A stretch of DNA of 64,000 nucleotides from positions 33,616 to 97,615 of the forward strand of contig JAHLFU010000017.1 of the NCBI GenBank assembly GCA_018883665.1, given 5' to 3'. Positions 9,067 through 17,105 of this stretch are shown here, piece after piece (the first letter of the stretch is position 1; each line of letters starts with the position of its first letter). The stretch is from Paraprevotella stercoravium (GTDB lineage: Bacteria > Bacteroidota > Bacteroidia > Bacteroidales > Bacteroidaceae). The position numbers and the translations under genes were made by a program. Below the pieces are notes generated by a model. It was given only the letters and a program-made list of their open reading frames with translations. It did not search any database and was not told where the DNA came from.

Positions 9067-10869
9067 TTAGTCTCTGTTGGCACGCTTACGCTCGGTATGA
9101 TCCAGAATGATCTTACGCATACGCATGCTCTTTGGAGTCACCTCTACATATTCATCTTCGCGGATGTATTCCAATGCTTCTTCCAGAGAGAAGATGGTAG
9201 CCGGAATAATACGTGCTTTCTCGTCAGAACCTGAGGCACGCATGTTGGTCAGCTGCTTGCTCTTGGTTACGTTCACTACCAGATCGTTTTCGTGGATGTG
9301 CTCACCTACAATCTGTCCGGCGTAAACCGGATCCTGCGGCTCGATGAAGAACTTACCGCGGTCCTGCAGGTTGTTGATGGCATAAGCAAAAGCGGTTCCG
9401 CTTTCCAAGGCAATCATGGCACCGTTGCTGCGGCGTGAGATTTCGCCCTTATACGGCTGATATTCCTTGAAGCGGTGCGCCATAATGGCTTCACCCTGGC
9501 TGGCAGTCAGTACGTTGGTACGCAGACCGATGATACCGCGTGACGGGATGTTGAATTCGATGTTTACACGGTCTCCCTGAGTTTCCATAGAGGTCATTTC
9601 ACCCTTACGGCGGGTTACCATATCGATCATCTTGCTGGAGAATTCTTCAGGTACGTTGATGGTCAGCTCCTCGATAGGCTCGCAACGCTCGCCGTTGATT
9701 TCCTTATAGATTACCTGTGGCTGGCCGACCTGTAACTCGTAACCCTCACGACGCATGGTTTCGATCAATACAGACAAGTGCAATACACCACGTCCCGAAA
9801 CGACCCAACGGTCAGTATATCCTTCCTGGAAGGCTACACGCAGGGCCAGATTCTTTTCCAACTCTTTCTCCAGACGGTCGTTGATGTGACGGCTGGTGCA
9901 GAACTTACCTTCCTTACCGAAGAACGGAGAGTCGTTGATGGTGAACAACATACTCATGGTCGGCTCATCAATGGTAATGGTCGGCAGCGGTTCCGGATTC
10001 TCATAATCGCAGATGGTATCACCGATTTCGAAATTCTCCAGACCAACAATGGCACAGATATCACCAGAAGAAACCTCAGAAGTCTTTTGGCGTCCCATAC
10101 CGGTAAAGGTGTGGATTTCCTTGATTTTAGTCTTTTCTTTCTGTCCGTCGCGGTGCACGATGGTGATATTCATGCCTTCCTTCAAAGTTCCGCGGTGTAC
10201 GCGTCCTACAGCGATACGGCCGGTATAGTTTGAGTAGTCCAAAGAAGTGATCAGCATCTGCGGAGTTCCTTCCAACTGCTCCGGTGCCGGGATATGTTCC
10301 AGAATCTGATCCAGCAGATACAGGATATTGTCCTGAGGCTGCTGCCAGTCCGGTCCCATCCAGTTGTTTTTGGCTGAACCGTAGATTACCGGGAAGTCCA
10401 ATTGGTCTTCGGTTGCGTTCAAGTCACACATCAGGTCGAACACCATTTCATAAACTTCTTCCGGACGGCAGTTCGGCTTGTCTACCTTGTTGATCACCAC
10501 AATCGGTTTCAAACCGATTTCCAGAGCTTTCTGCAGTACGAAACGGGTCTGAGGCATTGGACCTTCGAAAGCGTCAACCAGCAGGATACAGCCGTCGGCC
10601 ATATTCAGCACGCGCTCTACCTCGCCACCGAAGTCCGAGTGTCCCGGAGTATCAATAATATTGATTTTGGTATCTTTATAGTTAATGGATACGTTTTTGG
10701 AGAGAATGGTGATACCGCGTTCGCGTTCCAATTCATTGTTATCTAACATCAATTCACCTGTCTGCTGGTTCTCACGGAACAAGTTTCCGGCCAGCAACAT
10801 TTTGTCCACGAGGGTAGTTTTACCATGGTCTACGTGGGCAATAATCGCAATGTTTCTAATATTCTGCAT
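9067..10869 (-). CDS. typA: GTP-binding translation factor TypA/BipA
   Basis: 600 residues, the normal TypA length. The G domain shows G1 'AHVDHGKTT', G3 'DTPGHSDFGGEVERVL' and G4 'NKVD', followed by EF-G-like domains II, III and V and the TypA-specific C-terminal region ('RIIPATIFSLEEALEYI'). It is a ribosome-associated GTPase linked to 50S assembly and stress adaptation. The gene is monocistronic, with a clear promoter at 10892-10899. Confidence 0.97.
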   Translation of the reverse strand: MQNIRNIAIIAHVDHGKTTLVDKMLLAGNLFRENQQTGELMLDNNELERERGITILSKNVSINYKDTKINIIDTPGHSDFGGEVERVLNMADGCILLVDAFEGPMPQTRFVLQKALEIGLKPIVVINKVDKPNCRPEEVYEMVFDLMCDLNATEDQLDFPVIYGSAKNNWMGPDWQQPQDNILYLLDQILEHIPAPEQLEGTPQMLITSLDYSNYTGRIAVGRVHRGTLKEGMNITIVHRDGQKEKTKIKEIHTFTGMGRQKTSEVSSGDICAIVGLENFEIGDTICDYENPEPLPTITIDEPTMSMLFTINDSPFFGKEGKFCTSRHINDRLEKELEKNLALRVAFQEGYTDRWVVSGRGVLHLSVLIETMRREGYELQVGQPQVIYKEINGERCEPIEELTINVPEEFSSKMIDMVTRRKGEMTSMETQGDRVNIEFNIPSRGIIGLRTNVLTASQGEAIMAHRFKEYQPYKGEISRRSNGAMIALESGTAFAYAINNLQDRGKFFIEPQDPVYAGQIVGEHIHENDLVVNVTKSKQLTNMRASGSDEKARIIPATIFSLEEALEYIREDEYVEVTPKSMRMRKIILDHTERKRANRD

Positions 10870-10891
10870 ATTCTACCTAAAAATGATGGTG

Positions 10892-10899
10892 CAAAGTTA
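10892..10899 (-). promoter_or_regulatory. -7 box of typA
   Basis: The minus strand reads TAACTTTG, 22 bases upstream of the typA ATG. Confidence 0.7.
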
Positions 10900-11090
10900 C
10901 AATAAATCCACGGAAAAACCTTAAAAAAATATCAGATAACCATCGTATTTTTTGAGAATTAAGGTGTTAAGAAAGAAACTAAAGAAAATCTTCCAAGTAA
11001 TTATAACTCTGAATAATAAGCAGATTGGCAGAGATAAAGCCATGTGATAAATTTTACATTGTATTTTAGGTCTTATTCTTGTATATTATT

Positions 11091-11098
11091 TATATTTG
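11091..11098 (+). promoter_or_regulatory. Possible -7 box for the mcrBC-like pair
   Basis: TATATTTG occurs in the very AT-rich 334-base gap between typA and the restriction genes. No good -33 element is visible. The gap holds nothing else except the hairpin at 11158-11183. Confidence 0.4.
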
Positions 11099-11157
11099 TA
11101 TGACTTAATCTTTAGTTTTTTATGGACAGAATGGATTTTGAATATTAAATTGAGTGT

Positions 11158-11183
11158 AGAAAAAAACGCTTAAGTTTTTTTCT
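11158..11183 (+). other. A/T-rich hairpin upstream of the mcrB-like gene
   Basis: A 10-bp inverted repeat (agaaaaaaac 11158-11167 with 11174-11183) with a 6-base loop lies 20 bases before the first possible start. It resembles a weak terminator and could attenuate expression, but in such AT-rich DNA it may be chance. Confidence 0.35.
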
Positions 11184-11203
11184 GAAAAAGCAACGAAGTC
11201 CTT

Positions 11204-12634
11204 ATGATATTTTCAGCTCAAAAAGAGCCAGCAATAATTAATAGATACATTTTAAAAGACACTAATATAATGGATAGTAAAAGACAATATGCAGAATTTA
11301 TAGATTTATTGAGAACCAATAAAAATTTAATTTTAACCGGAGCACCCGGAACCGGCAAGACTTTTTTAGCTCGTGAAATAGCTAATGCCATGGGAGCTGA
11401 AGTTGAGTTCGTACAGTTTCATCCTTCTTATGATTATACGGATTTTGTAGAAGGATTGCGACCGACTCCACCTGATCAAAATGGAAATATTGGTTTTGAA
11501 AGGAAAGATGGGGTGTTTAAGGCTTTCTGTAAATCAGCTATTTGTTCGTTACAACTTTATAACGATAGGAAGGAACAACAAGGACAAGTGATAGATGATG
11601 GTTATGAGGAAGTTTATACTCCTTCTTTTAGGAATGTTTATCAGACAATTGTAGATGACATACAGACTGGTAAATTGACAAGAACAATGGGAGATGGTTA
11701 TAAATCATACAGATTAGAAATTCGAAAAGGTCGTATTTGGTATGAGAACAGATTTGAAAAAGAGGATAATATAGAAAAAATGTATAATGATTGCTTAGCA
11801 AGAGGTATATATAATATTAGAGAATGGAAGAAAGAAGATTATTGGGATTTAGTTAATAAAGTAACGGATGGAAAAACAAGTACTGTAGATTATAAAATCT
11901 ATGGATGGATTCTTCAAGAACTACTTAAAAGAACAAAACTACATCAAAGAGAGTTTGTTCCCAAAGGACATCCTGATATTATTTCTTCTTCACAGCAGGG
12001 ACATTCGGAGAATGATAGTTGTGTGCAAAACAAAAAAGATTATGTTTTCATTATTGATGAAATTAATCGTGGGGAAATATCTAAAATCTTTGGAGAGTTG
12101 TTCTTTAGTGTAGATCCTGGTTATCGAGGAAAGAAGGGATTAGTCAAAACACAGTATCAAAATATGATTGTGGATAAAGAGGATCCTTTCTTTGAAGGTT
12201 TTTATATTCCTGAAAATGTTTATATTATCGGTACCATGAATGATATTGACCGTAGTGTAGAAAGTATGGACTTTGCTATGCGCCGTCGTTTTGCCTGGAA
12301 AGAGATAAAGGCAAATGAGAATACAAGAATGCTTGATGATTTAGGGACTCTGAAATCAGAGGTTGTTGAAAAAATGAATTGCCTGAATGATAAGATCTGG
12401 AATGAGAATTCGAATGATGGTATAGAAGGACTTGGTGTCGCCTATCACATAGGTGGAGCATATTTTCGCAAATTGAAATTATATTTGAATGAGGACTACT
12501 CTAATAAGGAAGAAGCTTATCGGGCGCTTTGGGAGAATCATTTGTGTGGAGTATTGTTTGAATATCTCAGGGGTTCGATGAATGCGGCAGAGAGTATGCG
12601 TGAGTTGGAAAAAGCTTATTATGCCGAATCATGA
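11204..12634 (+). CDS. McrB-like AAA+ NTPase of a type IV restriction module
   Basis: Up to 476 residues. The start may instead be the ATG at 11270 (residue 23, 'MDSKRQYAEF'), which keeps the whole AAA core. Walker A is 'GAPGTGKT' (46-53), Walker B 'VFIIDEINRGE' (281-291), and the McrB signature MNxxDR is 'GTMNDIDRS' (343-351), followed by 'FAMRRRFAWKEI'. McrB proteins are GTP-driven motors that move DNA to the McrC nuclease. Two features differ from E. coli McrB: there is no N-terminal DNA-recognition domain, and about 165 residues (115-278) lie between the region after Walker A and Walker B. The insert may carry target recognition (inference). The DNA is visibly AT-rich, with many AGA/ATA codons unlike the flanks. 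It overlaps the mcrC-like gene by ATGA. Confidence 0.85.
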   Translation: MIFSAQKEPAIINRYILKDTNIMDSKRQYAEFIDLLRTNKNLILTGAPGTGKTFLAREIANAMGAEVEFVQFHPSYDYTDFVEGLRPTPPDQNGNIGFERKDGVFKAFCKSAICSLQLYNDRKEQQGQVIDDGYEEVYTPSFRNVYQTIVDDIQTGKLTRTMGDGYKSYRLEIRKGRIWYENRFEKEDNIEKMYNDCLARGIYNIREWKKEDYWDLVNKVTDGKTSTVDYKIYGWILQELLKRTKLHQREFVPKGHPDIISSSQQGHSENDSCVQNKKDYVFIIDEINRGEISKIFGELFFSVDPGYRGKKGLVKTQYQNMIVDKEDPFFEGFYIPENVYIIGTMNDIDRSVESMDFAMRRRFAWKEIKANENTRMLDDLGTLKSEVVEKMNCLNDKIWNENSNDGIEGLGVAYHIGGAYFRKLKLYLNEDYSNKEEAYRALWENHLCGVLFEYLRGSMNAAESMRELEKAYYAES

Positions 12635-13983
12635 AATTAAAAGATAATACACCATATTCTTTTACGGATAATGCAGACAAGTTCTTGCGTTTGGCAAATC
12701 GTTCGATTTCATCGTTGGCCCAAGATAATAAGAACAGGTTGCTTGTCTTTCCAATGTCTTTTCAGGATTGTGAGGATAAGCTAGGGGAACAATGTTTGTT
12801 TCAAATGCGTACCGAGACTAATGGATTTTCTTTGAAAACCGGAAATGTCGCCGGATTTATTGGCATTGATGATCTGCAGATAAGTATTCATTCACGTTTT
12901 GCCGATTTAGACTCAGATGAGGATTATTTTTTGCACTATATGTTGCAAAAAGTATTGTCGGTTAATGTGTTTGAGTTAAAGCATTCTACCACCAATGAAC
13001 AAGTCTTTGATTTCTTGCTATATTTATTTCCCTACTATTTGAACGGGGCATTATCACAAGGCTTGTATAAGGAATATCAAAGAAATGAATATAATGATAG
13101 TCATGTAAGAGGAACTATTGATCTGAATAGACATATTCGAAAGAATGTTCCTTTTTGTGGAAAAATCGCATATCAGACTCGCGAGTTTTGCTATGACAAT
13201 CATATAACGCAACTGATACGCCATACAGTGGAATATATCAGGACTAGGAATATAGGAGAATATCTTTTGCATCAAAATTCTGATATACAACAGGGGGTGT
13301 CCATGATTGTATCGGCAACTCCTAAATACAGACATCAAGACAGGCAAAAAGTAATTCAAAGTAATATGAAACCACTTCATCATCCGTATTTTACCCGTTA
13401 TACAGCTTTGCAGACACTTTGTTTGCAGATTTTGAGACACGAACAATTGAAATATGGAAAATGTGATAATGAGGTTTATGGGATTTTGTTTGATGTATCC
13501 TGGCTTTGGGAGGAATATCTTGCTACGATTTTGACGAAGCGTGGATTTAAACATCCTAATAACAGATGGAGAAAAGATGGGATTTATATGGGGTATAATA
13601 TAAATAATAAGCAACAAAAAGCATTTTTACGTTATCCTGATTTTTATGATAAAAAAAAGTATGGAAGTGTAGTGGATGCGAAATATAAACCTCAAATAGA
13701 TTCTGTTTTAGATGTCAATCAATTGCTTTCCTATATGTATCGTTTAAGAAGTCGAACAGGTGTCTTTATATTACCTGTTAGTCAGGATACAGAATTGAAA
13801 CAGTTTGGATTAAAGGGATATGGGGATGATGGTGCGGCAAGTTTGCAAATCTATTCATTTAAGGTGAATGCGGAAGCTGATTCCTATGATGAATTTAAAA
13901 AAAGTATGTGTCAGTCAGAAATATTATTGCAAAAATATGTTTCAAGTCTGATTATAGATAGTTCGTTTTCATCAAACGGCTGA
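12631..13983 (+). CDS. McrC-like restriction endonuclease subunit
   Basis: 450 residues, starting within an ATGA overlap with the mcrB-like gene, so the pair should be translationally coupled. The N-terminal half has the McrC beta-rich region; 'FDVSWLWEEYLATIL' (about 287-301) is the conserved McrC family motif. The nuclease core is PD-(D/E)xK type: 'RYPDFYDKK' (Asp near 337), then 'VVDAKYK' (Asp-Ala-Lys near 349-351). The product should cut DNA when driven by the McrB-like partner, acting against modified foreign DNA. The target modification cannot be read from sequence. The gene is AT-rich like its partner and ends 37 bases before the rpsO -33 box. Confidence 0.88.
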   Translation: MKLKDNTPYSFTDNADKFLRLANRSISSLAQDNKNRLLVFPMSFQDCEDKLGEQCLFQMRTETNGFSLKTGNVAGFIGIDDLQISIHSRFADLDSDEDYFLHYMLQKVLSVNVFELKHSTTNEQVFDFLLYLFPYYLNGALSQGLYKEYQRNEYNDSHVRGTIDLNRHIRKNVPFCGKIAYQTREFCYDNHITQLIRHTVEYIRTRNIGEYLLHQNSDIQQGVSMIVSATPKYRHQDRQKVIQSNMKPLHHPYFTRYTALQTLCLQILRHEQLKYGKCDNEVYGILFDVSWLWEEYLATILTKRGFKHPNNRWRKDGIYMGYNINNKQQKAFLRYPDFYDKKKYGSVVDAKYKPQIDSVLDVNQLLSYMYRLRSRTGVFILPVSQDTELKQFGLKGYGDDGAASLQIYSFKVNAEADSYDEFKKSMCQSEILLQKYVSSLIIDSSFSSNG

Positions 13984-14020
13984 AAAAGTGCACGATAAGA
14001 TGAAAAAACAAGACGGAAAG

Positions 14021-14051
14021 TTTGCAACAAACAAAAATAGTTGTACCTTTG
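14021..14051 (+). promoter_or_regulatory. Promoter of rpsO
   Basis: TTTG (14021-14024), a 19-base spacer and TACCTTTG (14044-14051): a textbook Bacteroidetes primary-sigma promoter. Confidence 0.9.
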
Positions 14052-14089
14052 CAACCGCTTAGTAAAATTATACTCAAAAACAAAAAGTT

Positions 14090-14359
14090 ATGTATTTAGA
14101 CGCAGCAAAAAAACAAGAAATCTTTGGACAGTACGGAAAGTCTAACACTGATACTGGTTCTGCAGAGAGCCAGATTGCATTGTTTTCATACCGTATTTCC
14201 CACTTGACGGAGCACATGAAAAAGAACCGTAAAGATTATAGTACTGAAAGAGCTTTGACTGGTCTGGTAGGTAAGCGTCGTGCTTTGCTGAACTACTTGA
14301 AAGAGCGTGATATCGAGAGATACCGTGCTATCATCAAGGCTTTAGGATTGCGTAAGTAA
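14090..14359 (+). CDS. rpsO: 30S ribosomal protein S15
   Basis: 89 residues, the standard S15 length. The motifs 'TGSAESQIALFSYRISHLTEH' (shown in part), 'KDYSTERALTGLVGKRRALLNYL' region and C-terminal 'ALGLRK' are typical. It binds 16S rRNA helices 20-22 early in small-subunit assembly. It has its own promoter and terminator, so it is monocistronic. Confidence 0.98.
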   Translation: MYLDAAKKQEIFGQYGKSNTDTGSAESQIALFSYRISHLTEHMKKNRKDYSTERALTGLVGKRRALLNYLKERDIERYRAIIKALGLRK

Positions 14360-14380
14360 TTCCGAAACTGCTGAAGATTT

Positions 14381-14414
14381 AACCGCTTTTCCTGAACGGA
14401 AAGGCGGTTTTTTT
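14381..14414 (+). terminator. Terminator of rpsO
   Basis: A 12-bp stem (14381-14392 with 14398-14409, one wobble), a 5-base loop and a T-run. Confidence 0.9.
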
Positions 14415-14416
14415 AT

Positions 14417-14424
14417 TATTTTTG
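14417..14424 (+). promoter_or_regulatory. Possible -7 box of the yfhO-like gene
   Basis: TATTTTTG sits directly on the end of the rpsO terminator T-tract, 59 bases before the next ATG. The T-rich context makes chance likely. Confidence 0.4.
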
Positions 14425-14483
14425 CAGCCGTGCTTAGGCACTCTGTATTCGAATATTAATTCATTAAAACAAATAAGAACAAC

Positions 14484-17009
14484 ATGAACAAAATCAAGAA
14501 AATGATTCCCGATGCTCTGGCTGTGGTGTTCTTTATTCTGATTGGTCTGGCCTATTTTTATGTGCCGACCACTGAAGGATTAGTGCTGACCGGTCATGAT
14601 CACACGGGAGGAGCGGGCGCAGGAGCCGAATCACAGGAGTATCTGGAACGTACGGGGGAGCGTACCCGATGGACTAATTCGCAGTTCGGAGGTATGCCAA
14701 CTTATCAGATGTCACCAAGTTATAGTTCTACCGATACACTTTCGGCTGTGGAGCGTGTATATCAATTGGGACTGCCTACTTATGTGATGTATGTGTTTAT
14801 CATGCTTTTAGGCTTTTATATCCTGTTGCGTGCCTTTAATTTTAAAGTATGGATGGCGGCTTTGGGTGCTGTTGTATGGGCTTTCTCATCTTATTACTTT
14901 ATTATTATTGCAGCCGGTCACATCTGGAAGTTTATGGCATTGTCTTTTATTCCGCCTACGATTGCCGGACTGGTATTGTGCTATCGTGGAAAGTACATTG
15001 CAGGTGGAGTCGTTACGGCTTTCTTTGCTGCTTTGCAGATTTTTTCCAACCATATCCAGATGAGTTATTACTTTCTGTCAGTGATGCTGCTGATGGCTTT
15101 GGCCTATCTGGTTCAGGCTGTGCGTGAGCATCGTGTAGGTGAGTGGTTCAAGGCAACCGGGGTACTGGTTATTGCCGGAATTCTGGGAGTCTGCATCAAT
15201 CTTTCCAATTTGTATCATACTTACCAATATAGTAAGGAAAGTATGCGCAGCAAGTCCGAGCTGACTCATAAGGACATTAAGGATCCGTCAAACCAGACCA
15301 GCAGCGGTCTGGAGCGTGATTATATCACTCAGTGGAGCTATGGTATTGGCGAAACATGGACTTTATTGGTTCCGAATACGAAGGGTGGCGCTTCCATGCC
15401 GCTGACCATGAACGAAACAGCCATGAAAAAGGCCGATCCGCAGTTCACACCGATTTATCAGTCACTCGGTCAGTATTGGGGTGAACAGCCCGGAACCAGC
15501 GGACCGGTATACGTGGGAGCCTTTGTGCTGACACTTTTTGTTTTGGGACTCTTTATTGTGAAGGGACCGATGAAATGGTGTCTGTTGGCGGCTACCATTC
15601 TGTCCATTCTGCTTTCCTGGGGAAAGAATTTCATGGGATTCACCAACTTCTTCCTCGATTATGTTCCGATGTATGACAAGTTCCGTACTGTAGCCTCTAT
15701 TCTGGTTGTTGCCGAGTTTACCATTCCTTTGCTGGCTATGCTGGCTCTGAAGGAACTGCTCGAGAAGCCCGATCTGCTGCCACGGCGTATGAAGGCCGTA
15801 TACATCAGTGCTGCGCTTACAGGTGGTGTGGCTTTGCTGTTTGCCCTGATGCCGGATGTGTTCTTCGGTAATTATATCTCAACGATGGAGCAGAGCATGT
15901 TCCAGCAGGCTGCTCAGGCCGGATATATTCCGCAGGATATGATTATGCCTATTCTGAGTAATCTGGAGGATATGCGTCGTGCCATGTTTGTTTCGGATGC
16001 CTGGCGCAGTGCGCTGATTGTGGCTATCGGTTTGTTGCTGCTCATCGCTTTCCGCATGAAGAAGATGAATGCCACAATGGTAACCGCCAGCTTGATTGTG
16101 CTGTGTCTGATTGATATGTGGCAGGTGAACAAGCGTTATCTGAACGATGAGATGTTTACCGAACCGGTGAGCAACATGAAGGAGACGGTCAAGACTCCGG
16201 CCGATGAGATGATCCTGCAGGACAAGAGTCTGGACTATCGTGTGCTGAATATGGCTTCGAACACCTTTAACGAGAGCAACACTTCCTTCTTCCATAAGAG
16301 TATCGGAGGTTACCATCCGGCCAAGTTAAGACGTTATCAGGAAATGATCGAAGAACATATTGTTCCCGAGATGAGTGCTTTTGGTGCAGCAGCGGCTAAG
16401 GCCGGCGGTGTTCTGGATTCCATTAACGGTGATTCCATTTTCCCGGTTCTGAACATGCTGAATGTGAAATATGTGATTCTTCCTTTGCAGGAGGGCAAGA
16501 CTTTCCCGGTAGTGAATCCGCATGCCAACGGCAACGGCTGGTTTGTAAGCCGCGTGAAGTATGTGAACAATGCTGATGAGGAGATTCTTGCGCTTCATGA
16601 TACACCGTTGAAAGAGGTGGCTGTGGTGGACAAGAAGTTCAAGGAGCAGTTGGGCAACGCTGCCGAGCAGCAGCCTAAGGACAGCCTGAGTACGGTGAAG
16701 CTGACACACTATGATGCCAATGCACTTACCTATGAGATCAACTCACAGAAGGGTGGTGTGGTAGTCTTCTCCGAGAATTATTATCCGGGATGGACGGCTA
16801 CTATCGACGGCAATCCGGTAGAGATTGCCCGTGCCAACTACATTCTGCGTGCTATTCAGGTGCCGGCCGGTAAACATGTGGTAGAGTTCAAGTTTGATCC
16901 TACGAGTGTTCATGTTACCGAGGGTATCGCCTATGGCGCACTGGTTATCCTGTTGCTGGGCGTTCTGTTCCTGATCTGGAGAGACCGTAAAGCGATATTC
17001 AATTCTTAA
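14484..17009 (+). CDS. YfhO-family polytopic membrane protein (GT-C-like)
   Basis: 841 residues. The first helix (11-30) is followed by a long extracytoplasmic loop and then about 11 more helices to residue ~545; a large extracytoplasmic domain follows, ending in a last helix (about 805-832) and the cytoplasmic tail 'RDRKAIFNS'. The plan matches YfhO/DUF6541-type proteins related to GT-C glycosyltransferases; 'ENYYPGWTATIDG' in the C-terminal beta domain is a recognisable YfhO motif. YfhO homologues take part in glycosylating lipoteichoic acid or other surface polymers in Firmicutes; in Bacteroidetes the substrate is unknown. The gene stands alone between two terminators. Confidence 0.85.
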   Translation: MNKIKKMIPDALAVVFFILIGLAYFYVPTTEGLVLTGHDHTGGAGAGAESQEYLERTGERTRWTNSQFGGMPTYQMSPSYSSTDTLSAVERVYQLGLPTYVMYVFIMLLGFYILLRAFNFKVWMAALGAVVWAFSSYYFIIIAAGHIWKFMALSFIPPTIAGLVLCYRGKYIAGGVVTAFFAALQIFSNHIQMSYYFLSVMLLMALAYLVQAVREHRVGEWFKATGVLVIAGILGVCINLSNLYHTYQYSKESMRSKSELTHKDIKDPSNQTSSGLERDYITQWSYGIGETWTLLVPNTKGGASMPLTMNETAMKKADPQFTPIYQSLGQYWGEQPGTSGPVYVGAFVLTLFVLGLFIVKGPMKWCLLAATILSILLSWGKNFMGFTNFFLDYVPMYDKFRTVASILVVAEFTIPLLAMLALKELLEKPDLLPRRMKAVYISAALTGGVALLFALMPDVFFGNYISTMEQSMFQQAAQAGYIPQDMIMPILSNLEDMRRAMFVSDAWRSALIVAIGLLLLIAFRMKKMNATMVTASLIVLCLIDMWQVNKRYLNDEMFTEPVSNMKETVKTPADEMILQDKSLDYRVLNMASNTFNESNTSFFHKSIGGYHPAKLRRYQEMIEEHIVPEMSAFGAAAAKAGGVLDSINGDSIFPVLNMLNVKYVILPLQEGKTFPVVNPHANGNGWFVSRVKYVNNADEEILALHDTPLKEVAVVDKKFKEQLGNAAEQQPKDSLSTVKLTHYDANALTYEINSQKGGVVVFSENYYPGWTATIDGNPVEIARANYILRAIQVPAGKHVVEFKFDPTSVHVTEGIAYGALVILLLGVLFLIWRDRKAIFNS

Positions 17010-17017
17010 TCCATAAG

Positions 17018-17070
17018 AGAATCCGTGTCCGTGTTCCGTAAAAGAACACAGGCACGGATTCTTGCTTTTT
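17018..17070 (+). terminator. Terminator of the yfhO-like gene
   Basis: A 19-bp imperfect stem (17018-17036 with 17044-17062) with a 7-base loop and a T-rich tail. It lies ahead of the ATG at 17106, an argument against any earlier start for the next gene. Confidence 0.85.
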
Positions 17071-17105
17071 CAAGACTTTATCAAAAACTAAATATAAGAA
17101 CCATT

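Noticed and set aside
17025..17105. Earlier start of the GNAT-nitrilase gene
   Set aside because: The stretch is the intrinsic terminator of the upstream gene and its translation does not continue the GNAT fold.
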